Source of the DNA: Actinopolyspora lacussalsi subsp. righensis
GTDB lineage: Bacteria > Actinomycetota > Actinomycetes > Mycobacteriales > Pseudonocardiaceae
Reading direction: 5' to 3'
Assembly (NCBI RefSeq): GCF_900116555.1
Contig: NZ_FPAT01000005.1
Span: 186,001-250,000, forward strand
DNA: 64,000 bases
Made by a program: the position numbers and the translations under genes
Shown here: one piece after another, positions 19,008 to 29,504 of the stretch
Layout of the letters: the number at the start of each line of letters is the position of its first letter
Position numbering within the stretch: position 1 is the first letter of the stretch
The notes under the pieces: model-generated
What the model saw: only the letters and a program-made list of their open reading frames with translations
Database searches by the model: none
What the model was told of the DNA's origin: nothing

Positions 19008-19118
19008 TTCGGGCTCCTCGTGTCGGTGTTGGGCACACGCCGACCCTCCCGCGCAGCGGAATGCCGGAGCACGGCGATTCGCACCGTGGATCTCCGGTTC
19101 CGCCGCGACCGGGAGAAG

Positions 19119-20540
<1,422 letters not shown>

Positions 20541-20615
20541 GGTGCAACAGCCTAGTCCGTCGACTCACGCGCGCAGTATGCCACCGTCGAGGTCAACCAA
20601 CATCCGAGAGGCCGC

Positions 20616-21059
20616 ATGCTGGATCCTTTCAGTCCCCGTGCACACCGCGCGTCGTTCGTACTGAGCTGCGTGGCTAGCCTGGTGATTCTTTTCACTCCCC
20701 CGGCGGGGGTTCCCGAGTCCCCACCCGGCACCGACAAGCTGGTGCACCTGGTGCTGTTCGCGGTGCTGACGCTGACCGGGCGGGCGGCTCGGATCGACCA
20801 CCGGCTGCTGCTGTCGTGCCTGGTGTGCTACGCACCGCTCTCCGAGGCGTTGCAACAGTTACTGCCGGTGCATCGCGACGCGGAGGCGATGGACGCGATC
20901 ACGGATCTGTGCGGGATCGCCGTGGGCCAAGCGTTGGTCGTACCGCTCCGGCGGATCACCCGCGGCACGAGATCCCAAAACTCACACGTTCGTGTGAGTA
21001 AACATCGATCCAGGTCACAGTCCCACTTCGCGAACCGCGAGACGGGTTCGAGGGAGTGA
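20616..21059 (+). CDS. VanZ-like small membrane protein
   Basis: 147 residues. The first 115 form three to four hydrophobic segments with the VanZ-like pattern: LVILFTPPAGVPESPPGTDK, LVHLVLFAVLTLTGRA and a late segment containing DAITDLCGIAVGQALVVPL. The C-terminus is a basic cytoplasmic tail. GAGAGG lies four bases before the ATG. Its stop overlaps the start of the LuxR-type regulator (GTGA), suggesting coupled translation. The function of stand-alone VanZ-like proteins is not established. Confidence 0.65.
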   Translation: MLDPFSPRAHRASFVLSCVASLVILFTPPAGVPESPPGTDKLVHLVLFAVLTLTGRAARIDHRLLLSCLVCYAPLSEALQQLLPVHRDAEAMDAITDLCGIAVGQALVVPLRRITRGTRSQNSHVRVSKHRSRSQSHFANRETGSRE

Positions 21060-23473
21060 ACGGAGGTACTCTCGGCGGTGTGGACTCCACCGCACGGGCC
21101 CGCTCACGCGCTGCCGGCGGCAATCTCCCGGCAGAAGTAACGAGCTTCGTCGGCAGGCGTCGCGAGATCACACTCACCAAACGACTGCTGGCCGAGTCGA
21201 GGGTGGTGACCCTGACCGGCCCCGGCGGTATCGGCAAGAGCCGGCTGGCGCTTCGGGTCGCCGCCAACATGAGCCGTTCGTTCCGGGACAAGACCTGGCA
21301 GGTCGAGCTCGGTGAGCTGCACGACCCGGACCTGGTCGCGACCGCCGTGGTCGAACAGCTCAACGTCGCCGAAACGTCGACGGGTACCGAACTCGACAAC
21401 CTGGTCGAACACTTCAGGGAACGCGAAGCGCTCCTCGTGCTGGACAACTGCGAACACCTGGTACAGGCCTGCGCCGAACTGGTGGACACGTTGATCCGTT
21501 CGTGCCCGGGGCTTCGGGTACTGGCCACCAGCAGGCAGTCGCTCGGCGCGGCCGGGGAGAGCACGCTGATCGTACCGCCGTTGCAAACCCCCGACCCGGA
21601 ACAACTACCCGCCGCGGAGGCGTACGAACAGTACGCGGCGGTACGGCTGTTCCTCGACCGGGCCCGTGCCGTTCTGCCGGAGTTCGAGGTCACCCCGGAC
21701 AACGCCCCGGTGCTGATGCGGTTGTGTCACCGGCTCGACGGAAATCCGCTGGCGATAGAACTGGCCGTGGTACGACTGCGCTCACTGGCTCCGCGACAGC
21801 TGGAGGAGCGACTCGACGAACGCTACGAACTGCTCAGCGGAGGTCGCACCGGCGCGCCGCAGCGACAGCAGACGCTGCGGGCACTGATCGACTGGAGCTA
21901 CGACCTGTGCACCGAGTCCGAACGCAGGGCATGGGCACACGTGTCGGTGTTCTCGGGCAGTTTCGACCTGGAGGCCGCGGAGTACGTGATCGACGGCACC
22001 GCGGAACGATCCAGGGCGGCCTCGCTGGTGCACGCTCTGGTGGACAAGTCGATCCTGCTGCGCGAGCGGGACGACGGGCCCAGCCGCTTCGTGCTGCCGC
22101 ACACGCTTCGCGAGTACGGCCTCGAGAAACTGTGGGCAGCCGGTGATCTGCCCAAGGCCGAGGCGCGGCACCGCCAGTGGTACGTCAGTACGGTGCGCCG
22201 CTTCGCGGCGGAATGGATGGGGGCCGAGCAGGTCGAGTGGGTACGACGGCTGCGCGTGGAGCAGGCGAACCTGCGAGCGGCGCTGCGGTCGATGACCGAG
22301 CACGGCGAGGAGAGTTCCGAGGACCAGCACGCGGACGAGCGAACCTCCGCACCCCACGGGCCCGCCGTCGCACTACGAATGGCCACCGCGCTGGGACGCT
22401 ACTGGCAACTGCGGGGGGCGCACTCCGAGGCCCGCTACTGGCTGGATCGCACCCTGGCACTGACCGGGACGCGGCAGGCACCCCGCGAGCGGGCCGCCGC
22501 GTTGGCCTCCAGCGCCTGGTTCACCCTGCTGCACGGCGACGTGTCGGGAGCACGCGGTTCACTGGACACCGCGGCCGCCACGCTCGAGGGACACGACGCT
22601 CCACTGGAGCGTGCGCACCTGACACGCACCTACGGGATGGCCGCCCTGTTCGACAACGATGCGGCCTCGGCGATCAGGTTGCTCGAAACCGCGCTGGAAG
22701 TCTTCCGGCGCGGGGCCGAGAAGGAGGGGGAACTGTTCACGCTGATCGGGTTGGGGGTGGCGCGCGCGGTCAACGGCAACGAGCGGGACGGGCTGGAACT
22801 GCTCGACGACGCGCTGGCGATCACCACCGGACGCGGTGAGGTGTACTGGCGCTCCTGGACGCTGTGGGCGATCGGCTATCTCAAGACGATCACCGACAAA
22901 CCCGACCGGGCCGAACCGGCGTTGAAAGAAGCACTGAACCTGCAGCGACGGCTGGACAACCGGCTCGCTATCGCGTTCACCCTGGACACGCTGGCCTGGG
23001 CCGCGCACCTGCGGGGAAACGACAAACGAGCGGCCAGGTTGTTCGGTGCGGCCGGAGGCGCCTGGGAGTCCGCGCACTCCACTCCGAACCTCTACGTCGA
23101 GTTCGCCGAACAGCACCGGGCCCAGCTGGTCGCCACCAGGGAGGCGCTGGGCGAGGATACCTACAACGAATCCTTCGACAGGGGGTACCACTGGCAGCAC
23201 GACACGGCGATCGACTTCGCGCTGGAGACCAAACAACGCTCCAGGGAAACCCAGCGGGAGAACGTGCACCCGATGCCGCTGACCAGCCGGGAACGCGAGA
23301 TCGCCCAGCTGGTGGCCCAGGGGCGCACCAACAAGGAGATCGCCGAACAACTGGTCATCGCGCTGCGCACCGTGGAAGGGCACGTGCAGCACATCCTGAC
23401 CAAGCTGGATTTCACGTCCCGGGCCCAGATCGCGGGCTGGGTCGCCGGAATGCGCTCCGAACAGGGAGAGTAA
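21056..23473 (+). CDS. Large ATP-binding LuxR-family regulator
   Basis: 805 residues. An N-terminal STAND/NB-ARC-like ATPase has Walker A GPGGIGKSRLAL (about residue 56), Walker B-like LLVLDNCEH and RVLATSRQSLG; LCHRLDGNPLAIELA matches the GxP motif of these ATPases. A helical tetratricopeptide-like middle follows (about 390-700). The last 60 residues are a LuxR helix-turn-helix: TSREREIAQLVAQGRTNKEI and ALRTVEGHVQHILTKL. The GTG at 21056 overlaps the VanZ stop; a second GTG at 21080 is an alternative. Targets and signal are unknown. Confidence 0.88.
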   Translation: MNGGTLGGVDSTARARSRAAGGNLPAEVTSFVGRRREITLTKRLLAESRVVTLTGPGGIGKSRLALRVAANMSRSFRDKTWQVELGELHDPDLVATAVVEQLNVAETSTGTELDNLVEHFREREALLVLDNCEHLVQACAELVDTLIRSCPGLRVLATSRQSLGAAGESTLIVPPLQTPDPEQLPAAEAYEQYAAVRLFLDRARAVLPEFEVTPDNAPVLMRLCHRLDGNPLAIELAVVRLRSLAPRQLEERLDERYELLSGGRTGAPQRQQTLRALIDWSYDLCTESERRAWAHVSVFSGSFDLEAAEYVIDGTAERSRAASLVHALVDKSILLRERDDGPSRFVLPHTLREYGLEKLWAAGDLPKAEARHRQWYVSTVRRFAAEWMGAEQVEWVRRLRVEQANLRAALRSMTEHGEESSEDQHADERTSAPHGPAVALRMATALGRYWQLRGAHSEARYWLDRTLALTGTRQAPRERAAALASSAWFTLLHGDVSGARGSLDTAAATLEGHDAPLERAHLTRTYGMAALFDNDAASAIRLLETALEVFRRGAEKEGELFTLIGLGVARAVNGNERDGLELLDDALAITTGRGEVYWRSWTLWAIGYLKTITDKPDRAEPALKEALNLQRRLDNRLAIAFTLDTLAWAAHLRGNDKRAARLFGAAGGAWESAHSTPNLYVEFAEQHRAQLVATREALGEDTYNESFDRGYHWQHDTAIDFALETKQRSRETQRENVHPMPLTSREREIAQLVAQGRTNKEIAEQLVIALRTVEGHVQHILTKLDFTSRAQIAGWVAGMRSEQGE

Positions 23474-23520
23474 GCGGCGCCTCGTCACCCCGAGCCCGTG
23501 TTCGCTCGGACGGTGAGCAC

Positions 23521-24225
23521 TCACTTCTCCTCGGTGGACTCCAGAAACCTGAGCGTGCCGTGCAGCGCCTCGGCGACCAGCTCACGCATGGCCGTTTCCG
23601 CCCTGCCGTACCGTCCCTCCTCGATGCACCGTGCGATCTCGCCGTGCAGCCCGACGGCCAGCGGCTCGGGATGCGCGGGCATCAGTCCCTGCTCGGTACG
23701 CCACCGCAGCACTTCCCGCACAACCTCGTGCAGCTGCGCGAACATCTCGTTGCCTGAAGCCCGCAACACCAGTGAGTGAAAGGCGACGTCGGCCTCCAGG
23801 AAACCTTCCAGGTCCCCCGCCTCGGCCAGTTCGTTCATCCGCTCACCTATGCGGATCAGTTCGGTCACGTCCTCGGCGCGGGCTCGTTGGGCGGCCGCAC
23901 CGGCAGCCACCGGCTCCACGGCCGTACGCAGTTCGACGAGCGTCTTGACCTGGTTGGCACGGTCGGTTTCCAACGACCAGCGAATCAGCGCCGGGTCGAA
24001 GGTGTTCCACTCCTCGCGGGGTCGAACCACGATGCCCACACGCTGCCGCCCCACCACGAGACGGATCGAAGCCAACGTACGCACCACTTCGCGCACCACG
24101 GTGCGCGAGATTCCGAAACGCTGTTCGAGATCCTCACCACGTAGCACGCTGCCCGGAGGATGAACGCCCGCACTGATCTCCCGCCCCAGTATCTCGACGA
24201 TCTCCCCGTGCAGTCCTCCGCTCAT
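23521..24225 (-). CDS. FadR/GntR-family transcriptional regulator
   Basis: 234 residues. The winged-helix part reads LHGEIVEILGREISAGVHPP, LEQRFGISRTVVREVVRTL and GRQRVGIVVRPREEW; a helical FCD ligand domain with metal-binding-type histidines (DVAFHSLVLRASGN, LHGEIARCI) follows. The ATG at 24225 has GGAG five bases upstream and matches the family start, so upstream in-frame codons are ignored. FCD members usually bind a sugar acid or organic acid. No metabolic operon adjoins it, so the target is unknown. It is convergent with the LuxR regulator. Confidence 0.85.
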   Translation of the reverse strand: MSGGLHGEIVEILGREISAGVHPPGSVLRGEDLEQRFGISRTVVREVVRTLASIRLVVGRQRVGIVVRPREEWNTFDPALIRWSLETDRANQVKTLVELRTAVEPVAAGAAAQRARAEDVTELIRIGERMNELAEAGDLEGFLEADVAFHSLVLRASGNEMFAQLHEVVREVLRWRTEQGLMPAHPEPLAVGLHGEIARCIEEGRYGRAETAMRELVAEALHGTLRFLESTEEK

Positions 24226-24563
24226 GTCGGCTCCGTTCACAGCCACACGTGCCCCGACCACCACTTTCGGCGGCTCCGTCCGGAGTTCGTCGGAAAACGA
24301 CAGTGCCGGGCACGAATGTGGCACGTCCACATTCCAGGCGCCGAGAATATCCGCCCGCCCCACCCGGCACGGGAGCGGAGGTGGCGACGGCGGCGCGACG
24401 GTGGGCACGCTCCACGATCAACTGCGCCCGATGGTCGCGTCGTTTCCGGGGTACACTCGTTCGTCGGGCCTGTTGGCGGGCCGCGGTGTCGCGAAGCACA
24501 CCGCAGCGCCCGGAACCCCACGCCCGTCCTGTTCCAACGCGCATGACCGCACGAGGTGGAGTC

Positions 24564-26858
24564 GTGTCCGAAACCCGAGCCGATCGGGAACTTGACCACG
24601 CCGACAGCGTCGCCGCCGAACAGCGGTACGTCTCGATGCTCTACGACAAGCTCGACGAACTGCGGCGGTACAACAGCAAACGCCTGGCCGAGACGCTGCG
24701 GGAGACCGGTGGAACTCCCCAGGCACGTACCGAGCGTGACATTTCCACCAAGATGCACATCGACAAGCTCTCGCAGCTCAGCGCGGTGGAGAACGGGCTG
24801 TGCTTCGGCAGGCTCGACCTGGACAGCGAGGAGCGGTTTCACATCGGCAGGCTCGGCCTGTTCGACGAGGAGAACGAGTACGCGCCGTTGCTGATCGACT
24901 GGCGCGCTCCCGCAGCGCGACCGTTCTACCTGGCCACGGCGGCCTCCCGCGACGGGGTGATAAGGCGTAGGCACATCCGCACCACCAGGCGCACGGTCAC
25001 GGACCTGGAGGACGAGGTCCTGGACCTGGACTCCGCCGAGCAGGGAAGCCACCTTGGACTCGCGGGTGAGGCGACGCTGCTGGCGGCGCTGGACGAACGC
25101 CGTACCGGCCAGATGGGCGACATCGTCGCGACCATTCAGGCCGAGCAGGACAACATCATCCGCAGCGGCATGAACGGTGTTCTGGTGGTGCAGGGCGGTC
25201 CGGGTACCGGCAAGACCGCGGTGGCACTGCACCGAGCCGCGTACCTGCTCTACACCTACCGGCAGCAACTGACCAAGCGCGGTGTGCTGGTGGTGGGACC
25301 CAACAAGACCTTCCTGCGCTACATCGGCCAGGTGCTGCCCTCCCTCGGCGAGACCGGTGTGCTGCTATCCACCGTCGGAGAGCTGTACCCGGGCGTGGCC
25401 GCCACTGCGACGGAAACGGCCACCGCCGCCGAGCTCAAGGGGCGTACCGAGATGGTCTCGGTGCTCAACAACGCCGTGCGGGACCGCCAGCAGGTACCGC
25501 GCAAGTACATCGAGGTGACTTTCGACCGCGAGCCACTCCACATCGACAAGAGCACCTGCAGCCAGGCACGCACCAAGGCCCGGCGAGCACGCAAACCGCA
25601 CAACGAGGCCAGGAAGATCTTCCGGCGCGAGATGTTCTCGGCACTGGCGCTGCAGGTGGCCGACCGGTTGGGGCGGGATCTGCTCGACCAGCGCGACATC
25701 GACGACATCGCGGCGGAGCTGCGGGCGGACAGTCAGGTGTGCGAGGTACTCGAACAGCTGTGGCCGGAGATCGAACCCACCACGCTGCTGGACGAGCTGT
25801 TGAGCTCGCCGGAACGCATGAAGAAAGCCGCGCGCAGGTACTTCGACGAGTCACAACGCCGGGCGATGCTGCGGGAACCGGGCTCGGAGTGGACACCCGC
25901 CGACGCTCCGCTGCTCGACGAGCTGGCAGAGCTGCTGGGGGAGGACGACTCGGAGCAGCAGCAGGCACAGCTGCGGCAGGAGCGGGAGGAGCTCGCCTAC
26001 GCCGAGGGAGTGCTGCACATCATGGAGCAGGACGAGGAGATCATGGATCCCGAACGACTTCGGGTCTCCGATGTACTCGACGCCGACCTGCTCGCGGAGC
26101 GCAATCGCACCAACAGTGAGCTCACAGCGGCCGAACGAGCGGCGGGGGACCGCACCTGGACCTTCGGGCACGTGATCGTCGACGAGGCGCAGGAGCTGTC
26201 GGCGATGGCGTGGCGAGTGATCATGCGTCGTTGCCCGAGCCGCTCGATGACCGTGGTGGGTGACATCGCCCAGACCGGTTCGGCCGCGGGCGCCTCGTCC
26301 TGGCACGACGTGCTCGGGCCGTACGTGGCGCGCCGGTGGCGCCTGGAGGAGCTCACCGTCAACTACCGGACGCCGAGTGAGATCATGTCGATGGCGACCC
26401 CGTTGCTCGCCGAGATGGACGTGGACCTGTCCGTGCCGACCTCGGTGCGCAGCACGGGCATCGAACCGTCCCTGGTTCGGACTTCGGAGGAAGAGGACAC
26501 CGCCCGAACCGCGCGACTGGCCGCCGAGGAACTCGAAGCCGTCGACGGCGGCCACGTGGCGGTACTCTGCCCACCCGACCGCCGCGAGGAGTTCGGAGGC
26601 GAGGTCTCCGAGCTGATACCGCGGGCCGCCGTGGGGCCGCGTCCGGAAGGTCTGGAAGCTCCGGTGATGGTCCTCAGCGTCGATCAGGCCAAGGGACTGG
26701 AGTTCGACAGCGTGATCGTGGCGGACCCCGCGGGCATCCTCGAACAGTCTCCCCGGGGAATCAACGACATCTACGTGGCGCTCACCCGAACCACGACCAG
26801 GCTCAGTGTCGTGCATCACGGCGACCTACCCGCCCCGTTGGGGCCCCCGGAGAGCTGA
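24564..26858 (+). CDS. helD: HelD-type UvrD/Rep-like helicase (RNA polymerase recycling factor)
   Basis: About 764 residues. The N-terminus is a long charged helical region (EQRYVSMLYDKLDELRRYNS) as in HelD proteins that insert into RNA polymerase. Superfamily I motifs follow: Walker A VQGGPGTGKTAVALHRAAYL, IVDEAQELSAMAWRVIMRR (Walker B, about 540), VVGDIAQTG, and the late AKGLEFDSVIV and NDIYVALTRTTTRL. HelD removes stalled RNA polymerase from nucleic acid; some actinobacterial members protect against rifampicin. The GTG at 24564 has GAGG seven bases upstream; an ATG at 24543 lacks a site. No rifampicin-associated inverted repeat was recognised upstream. Confidence 0.88.
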   Translation: MSETRADRELDHADSVAAEQRYVSMLYDKLDELRRYNSKRLAETLRETGGTPQARTERDISTKMHIDKLSQLSAVENGLCFGRLDLDSEERFHIGRLGLFDEENEYAPLLIDWRAPAARPFYLATAASRDGVIRRRHIRTTRRTVTDLEDEVLDLDSAEQGSHLGLAGEATLLAALDERRTGQMGDIVATIQAEQDNIIRSGMNGVLVVQGGPGTGKTAVALHRAAYLLYTYRQQLTKRGVLVVGPNKTFLRYIGQVLPSLGETGVLLSTVGELYPGVAATATETATAAELKGRTEMVSVLNNAVRDRQQVPRKYIEVTFDREPLHIDKSTCSQARTKARRARKPHNEARKIFRREMFSALALQVADRLGRDLLDQRDIDDIAAELRADSQVCEVLEQLWPEIEPTTLLDELLSSPERMKKAARRYFDESQRRAMLREPGSEWTPADAPLLDELAELLGEDDSEQQQAQLRQEREELAYAEGVLHIMEQDEEIMDPERLRVSDVLDADLLAERNRTNSELTAAERAAGDRTWTFGHVIVDEAQELSAMAWRVIMRRCPSRSMTVVGDIAQTGSAAGASSWHDVLGPYVARRWRLEELTVNYRTPSEIMSMATPLLAEMDVDLSVPTSVRSTGIEPSLVRTSEEEDTARTARLAAEELEAVDGGHVAVLCPPDRREEFGGEVSELIPRAAVGPRPEGLEAPVMVLSVDQAKGLEFDSVIVADPAGILEQSPRGINDIYVALTRTTTRLSVVHHGDLPAPLGPPES

Positions 26859-27276
26859 ACCGCCGTTCGGCGGCCCCGGTTTCCGGGTTCGGACAGTCGG
26901 CGGGACCGGACCGCCCTCCACCGGAGTCCTCGACCAGTGGCGAACCGCTACGGACTTCGCGGGTTCCACACAACGAACTCGGGTGATTCCCGGGACGGCA
27001 CGCAACGGACGATACTGCCTTCGCCAGGATCGGGATGGTATCTTTCCTGTTCAGGAAGCCACGCCCGAACACAGGGGCGCGGCTTTCGTGATGTCGTGCG
27101 GGCGGAATCCGCCGTGAGTGCGCTCCGGCCACGGCAACCGTGCGCTTCCGAAAGGGGTTGGTGGGGCCGCACGGGGCCACCTCGACACGACATCGACGAC
27201 AGCCGTTCCCGGTGCAGGAACGCGGCGTCGCCCACCCGGCGGGCGCCGCGGAGCACCGATCGAAACCGAGGACATC
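26859..27276 (+). other. Long non-coding leader upstream of the ABC importer
   Basis: 418 bases with no credible gene. A small hairpin (26860-26873, CCGCCG/CGGCGG) follows the helD stop directly. A stronger imperfect stem, AAGCCACGCCC pairing with GGGCGCGGCTT, lies around 27056-27085. The importer belongs to a class often controlled by a cobalamin riboswitch, but the conserved B12-box elements could not be aligned here. The region is long enough for a structured 5' leader. Confidence 0.4.
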
Positions 27277-28233
27277 ATGAGTCGGACAACCGGATTCCGC
27301 CGCGGGGTGCCCCTGCTGCTCGCCCTGGTGGCGCTCCTGGCGGGGATCACCTCGTGTGCGCAGCGCCCAGCCTCCGAAGAGCCGGTCCAGCAGGGCAACG
27401 ATCGGGCTTCGGCGTTTCCGGTACGGGTGAAGCTTTCGGGGCAGGAACCGGTGACGCTGCCCGAGCAGCCGAAGCGCATCGTCTCGTTGAGCCCCACCGC
27501 CACCGAGGTGCTCTACGCGATCGGGGCGGGCAACCGGGTCGTGGCCGTGGACAAGTACTCCACCTACCCCGAGCGGGCACCACGCGAGGAGATCTCCGCG
27601 CTGAACGTCGGAGCCGGCACCGTCTCGGAGTACCGCCCCGATCTCGTGATCGCGCAGGCGGGCAGTGCCGGTGAACTGGCCAAGGGACTGCGCGAACTGG
27701 ACATTCCGGTACTGCTGACCCCCTCCGCGAAGGATCTCTCTGCCGCTTACCAACAGATGAAGGCACTCGGACGTGCCACCGGGCACAACGAGGAGGCCGC
27801 CGACACCGTGCGACGGGTTCGTTCCGAGATCGACAAGCTGGTGCGGGAGACTCCCGAACTCGAACAGCCGCTGACCTACTACCACGAGGTCGGCCCCGAT
27901 TACTTCACCGCGACGTCCAAGAGTTTCGTGGGCAGCGTCTACGAGAAGTTCGGGCTGGACAACATCGCCGACTCCGCGGGAGGCAAGTTCCCCCAGCTTT
28001 CCGAGGAGAAGATCCTGGGAGCGGATCCGGACATGATCTTTCTCGCCGACACCGGGACGGCCGGCGTGACCAAGGGGTCCGTCGCCGAGCGTCCCGGCTG
28101 GCAGACGCTGACCGCGGTGAAGCGGGGGCAGGTCTACGAGTTGAACGAGGACGTGGCCGGCAGGTGGGGACCGCGCGTGGTGGAGCTCGCCCGCTCGATC
28201 AGTGAAGCGATCGACGGTACCAGGCAGGGCTGA
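27277..28233 (+). CDS. ABC importer substrate-binding lipoprotein (BtuF/HmuT type)
   Basis: 318 residues. A lipoprotein signal ends at the lipobox cysteine of LLAGITSC. The two-lobed class III binding-protein fold is evident from PKRIVSLSPTATEVLYAIGA, EYRPDLVIAQ, and the central YHEVGPDYFTATSKSFVGSV followed by KFGLDNIADSAGG; the C-terminal lobe has ADPDMIFLADTG and RPGWQTLTAVKRGQVY. This pattern is closest to actinobacterial cobalamin or heme binding proteins. The ATG at 27277 has GAGG five bases upstream. It is first in an SBP-permease-ATPase operon, so it captures the ligand outside the membrane. Confidence 0.85.
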   Translation: MSRTTGFRRGVPLLLALVALLAGITSCAQRPASEEPVQQGNDRASAFPVRVKLSGQEPVTLPEQPKRIVSLSPTATEVLYAIGAGNRVVAVDKYSTYPERAPREEISALNVGAGTVSEYRPDLVIAQAGSAGELAKGLRELDIPVLLTPSAKDLSAAYQQMKALGRATGHNEEAADTVRRVRSEIDKLVRETPELEQPLTYYHEVGPDYFTATSKSFVGSVYEKFGLDNIADSAGGKFPQLSEEKILGADPDMIFLADTGTAGVTKGSVAERPGWQTLTAVKRGQVYELNEDVAGRWGPRVVELARSISEAIDGTRQG

Positions 28234-28243
28234 CGCTCCTCCG

Positions 28244-29335
28244 ATGCGCGATTCGCGAACCCTGCCCGCCGGGACGCTCGAAACTCCCGCGACCTCCGCA
28301 CAGCGGCCCCGGCGAGCACGCGGCAGCAGGCTGCGGCCGCGTCACCTGCTGATCGGTGTCGCCGCGCTCGCCGTACTGATACTGGTCTCGGTGCTGACCG
28401 GGGCCTCGGATCTGGGGTGGCAACGGGTACTCGCCGAACTCGGCGCCCAGCTCACCGGTGGTGTCTCGCCGTTGTCCGAACGTGAGGCGGCGATACTGTG
28501 GCAGTTGCGCGTACCTCGGGTGGTACTGGCCGTTCTCGTCGGAGCCGCCCTGGCCGTCTCCGGAGCGGCGTTCCAGGGAGTGTTTCGCAATCCGCTGGCC
28601 GATCCCTACCTGCTGGGAGCGGCCTCCGGTGCGGGACTGAGCGTGACCGTCGTGGTGACGGCGGTTCCGCAGGTCACTCTCGGCAGCACCGGTCTGGCGC
28701 AGGTGGCCGCGTTCCTCGGAGCGCTGGGCGGGGTCGGGCTGACCTGGCTGATCGGGCGCTCGGCCGGACCGGACACGGCCACGCTGGTACTGGCGGGCGT
28801 GGCGGTCAGTGCGTTCCTCACAGCCGCGCAGACCTTCGTGCAACAGCTGCGCGTGGAATCGCTGCAACGGGTCTACATGTGGCTGCTGGGCAGGCTGAGC
28901 ACCAGTGGATGGCACGAGGTGCTGACGGTAGTCCCCGGATTGTGTCTGGCCACGGTGGTGCTGTGCGCGTGCGGACGGTTGCTGGACCTGCTGGGCACCG
29001 GTGACGAGGAAGCGGCGGCGCTGGGGGTGCGCCCTGGCAGGGTACGCGCCCTGGTTCTGGTGGCCGCTTCGCTGGCCACCGCCTCAGCGGTGTCGGTGGC
29101 CGGGCTGATCGGTTTCGTGGGATTGGTCGTTCCGCATCTGGTACGGCTGGCTCTCGGTGGCAGCTACCGGGTCATCGTGCCGGTGTCCCTGCTGTTCGGC
29201 GGAGCCTTCCTCGTCGGTGCGGACATGCTGGCCCGGACGGTCATGGCCCCCGCCGAACTGCCGATCGGCGTGATCACGGCGTTCACCGGTGCGCCCTTCT
29301 TCGCGCTGTTGCTGCACACCAGCCGACGGCGATGA
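28244..29335 (+). CDS. ABC importer permease (BtuC/FecCD type)
   Basis: 363 residues with about nine to ten membrane segments. The FecCD signature appears as ILWQLRVPRVVLAVLVGAAL, FQGVFRNPLADPYLLGAASG and, later, GFVGLVVPHLVRLALGGSYR with the ATPase-contact loop; the C-terminus is ELPIGVITAFTGAPFFALLL. It begins with a basic cytoplasmic N-terminus. The ATG is ten bases after the binding-protein stop and has no clear ribosome site, suggesting coupling. It forms the homodimeric channel for B12, heme or siderophore. Confidence 0.9.
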   Translation: MRDSRTLPAGTLETPATSAQRPRRARGSRLRPRHLLIGVAALAVLILVSVLTGASDLGWQRVLAELGAQLTGGVSPLSEREAAILWQLRVPRVVLAVLVGAALAVSGAAFQGVFRNPLADPYLLGAASGAGLSVTVVVTAVPQVTLGSTGLAQVAAFLGALGGVGLTWLIGRSAGPDTATLVLAGVAVSAFLTAAQTFVQQLRVESLQRVYMWLLGRLSTSGWHEVLTVVPGLCLATVVLCACGRLLDLLGTGDEEAAALGVRPGRVRALVLVAASLATASAVSVAGLIGFVGLVVPHLVRLALGGSYRVIVPVSLLFGGAFLVGADMLARTVMAPAELPIGVITAFTGAPFFALLLHTSRRR

Positions 29336-29354
29336 TCCCGGTTGTGCCCCGCCC

Positions 29355-29400
29355 GGGGCGTCCCCGCGGCGAGGAACGCCGTCGCGGGGACGAGCGCCCC
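29355..29400 (+). repeat. Very stable hairpin between permease and ATPase genes
   Basis: CGTCCCCGCG (29359-29368) pairs with CGCGGGGACG (29383-29392), extended outward by GGGGCG and CGCCCC arms. There is no U-run, and it lies inside the importer operon, 20 bases after the permease stop. It may limit read-through or stabilise the upstream mRNA. Confidence 0.6.
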
Positions 29401-29504
29401 ACTCGTCGACAGGCGCGGCGGCGCCGGGAAGGACGAAGGAACTCTGCCACACCGAACGATACGAGTCGGAACATCAACCGGAAGTCGATCAGAAAGCTGT
29501 TCGA

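Noticed and set aside
24225-24563. Rifampicin-associated element before helD
   Set aside because: Only loose GGGCC-containing repeats are present; they do not match the expected long inverted repeat.
26859-27276. Cobalamin riboswitch upstream of the BtuF-like gene
   Set aside because: The conserved core and the final B12 box could not be placed in a consistent order by eye, so it is reported only as an unexplained leader.
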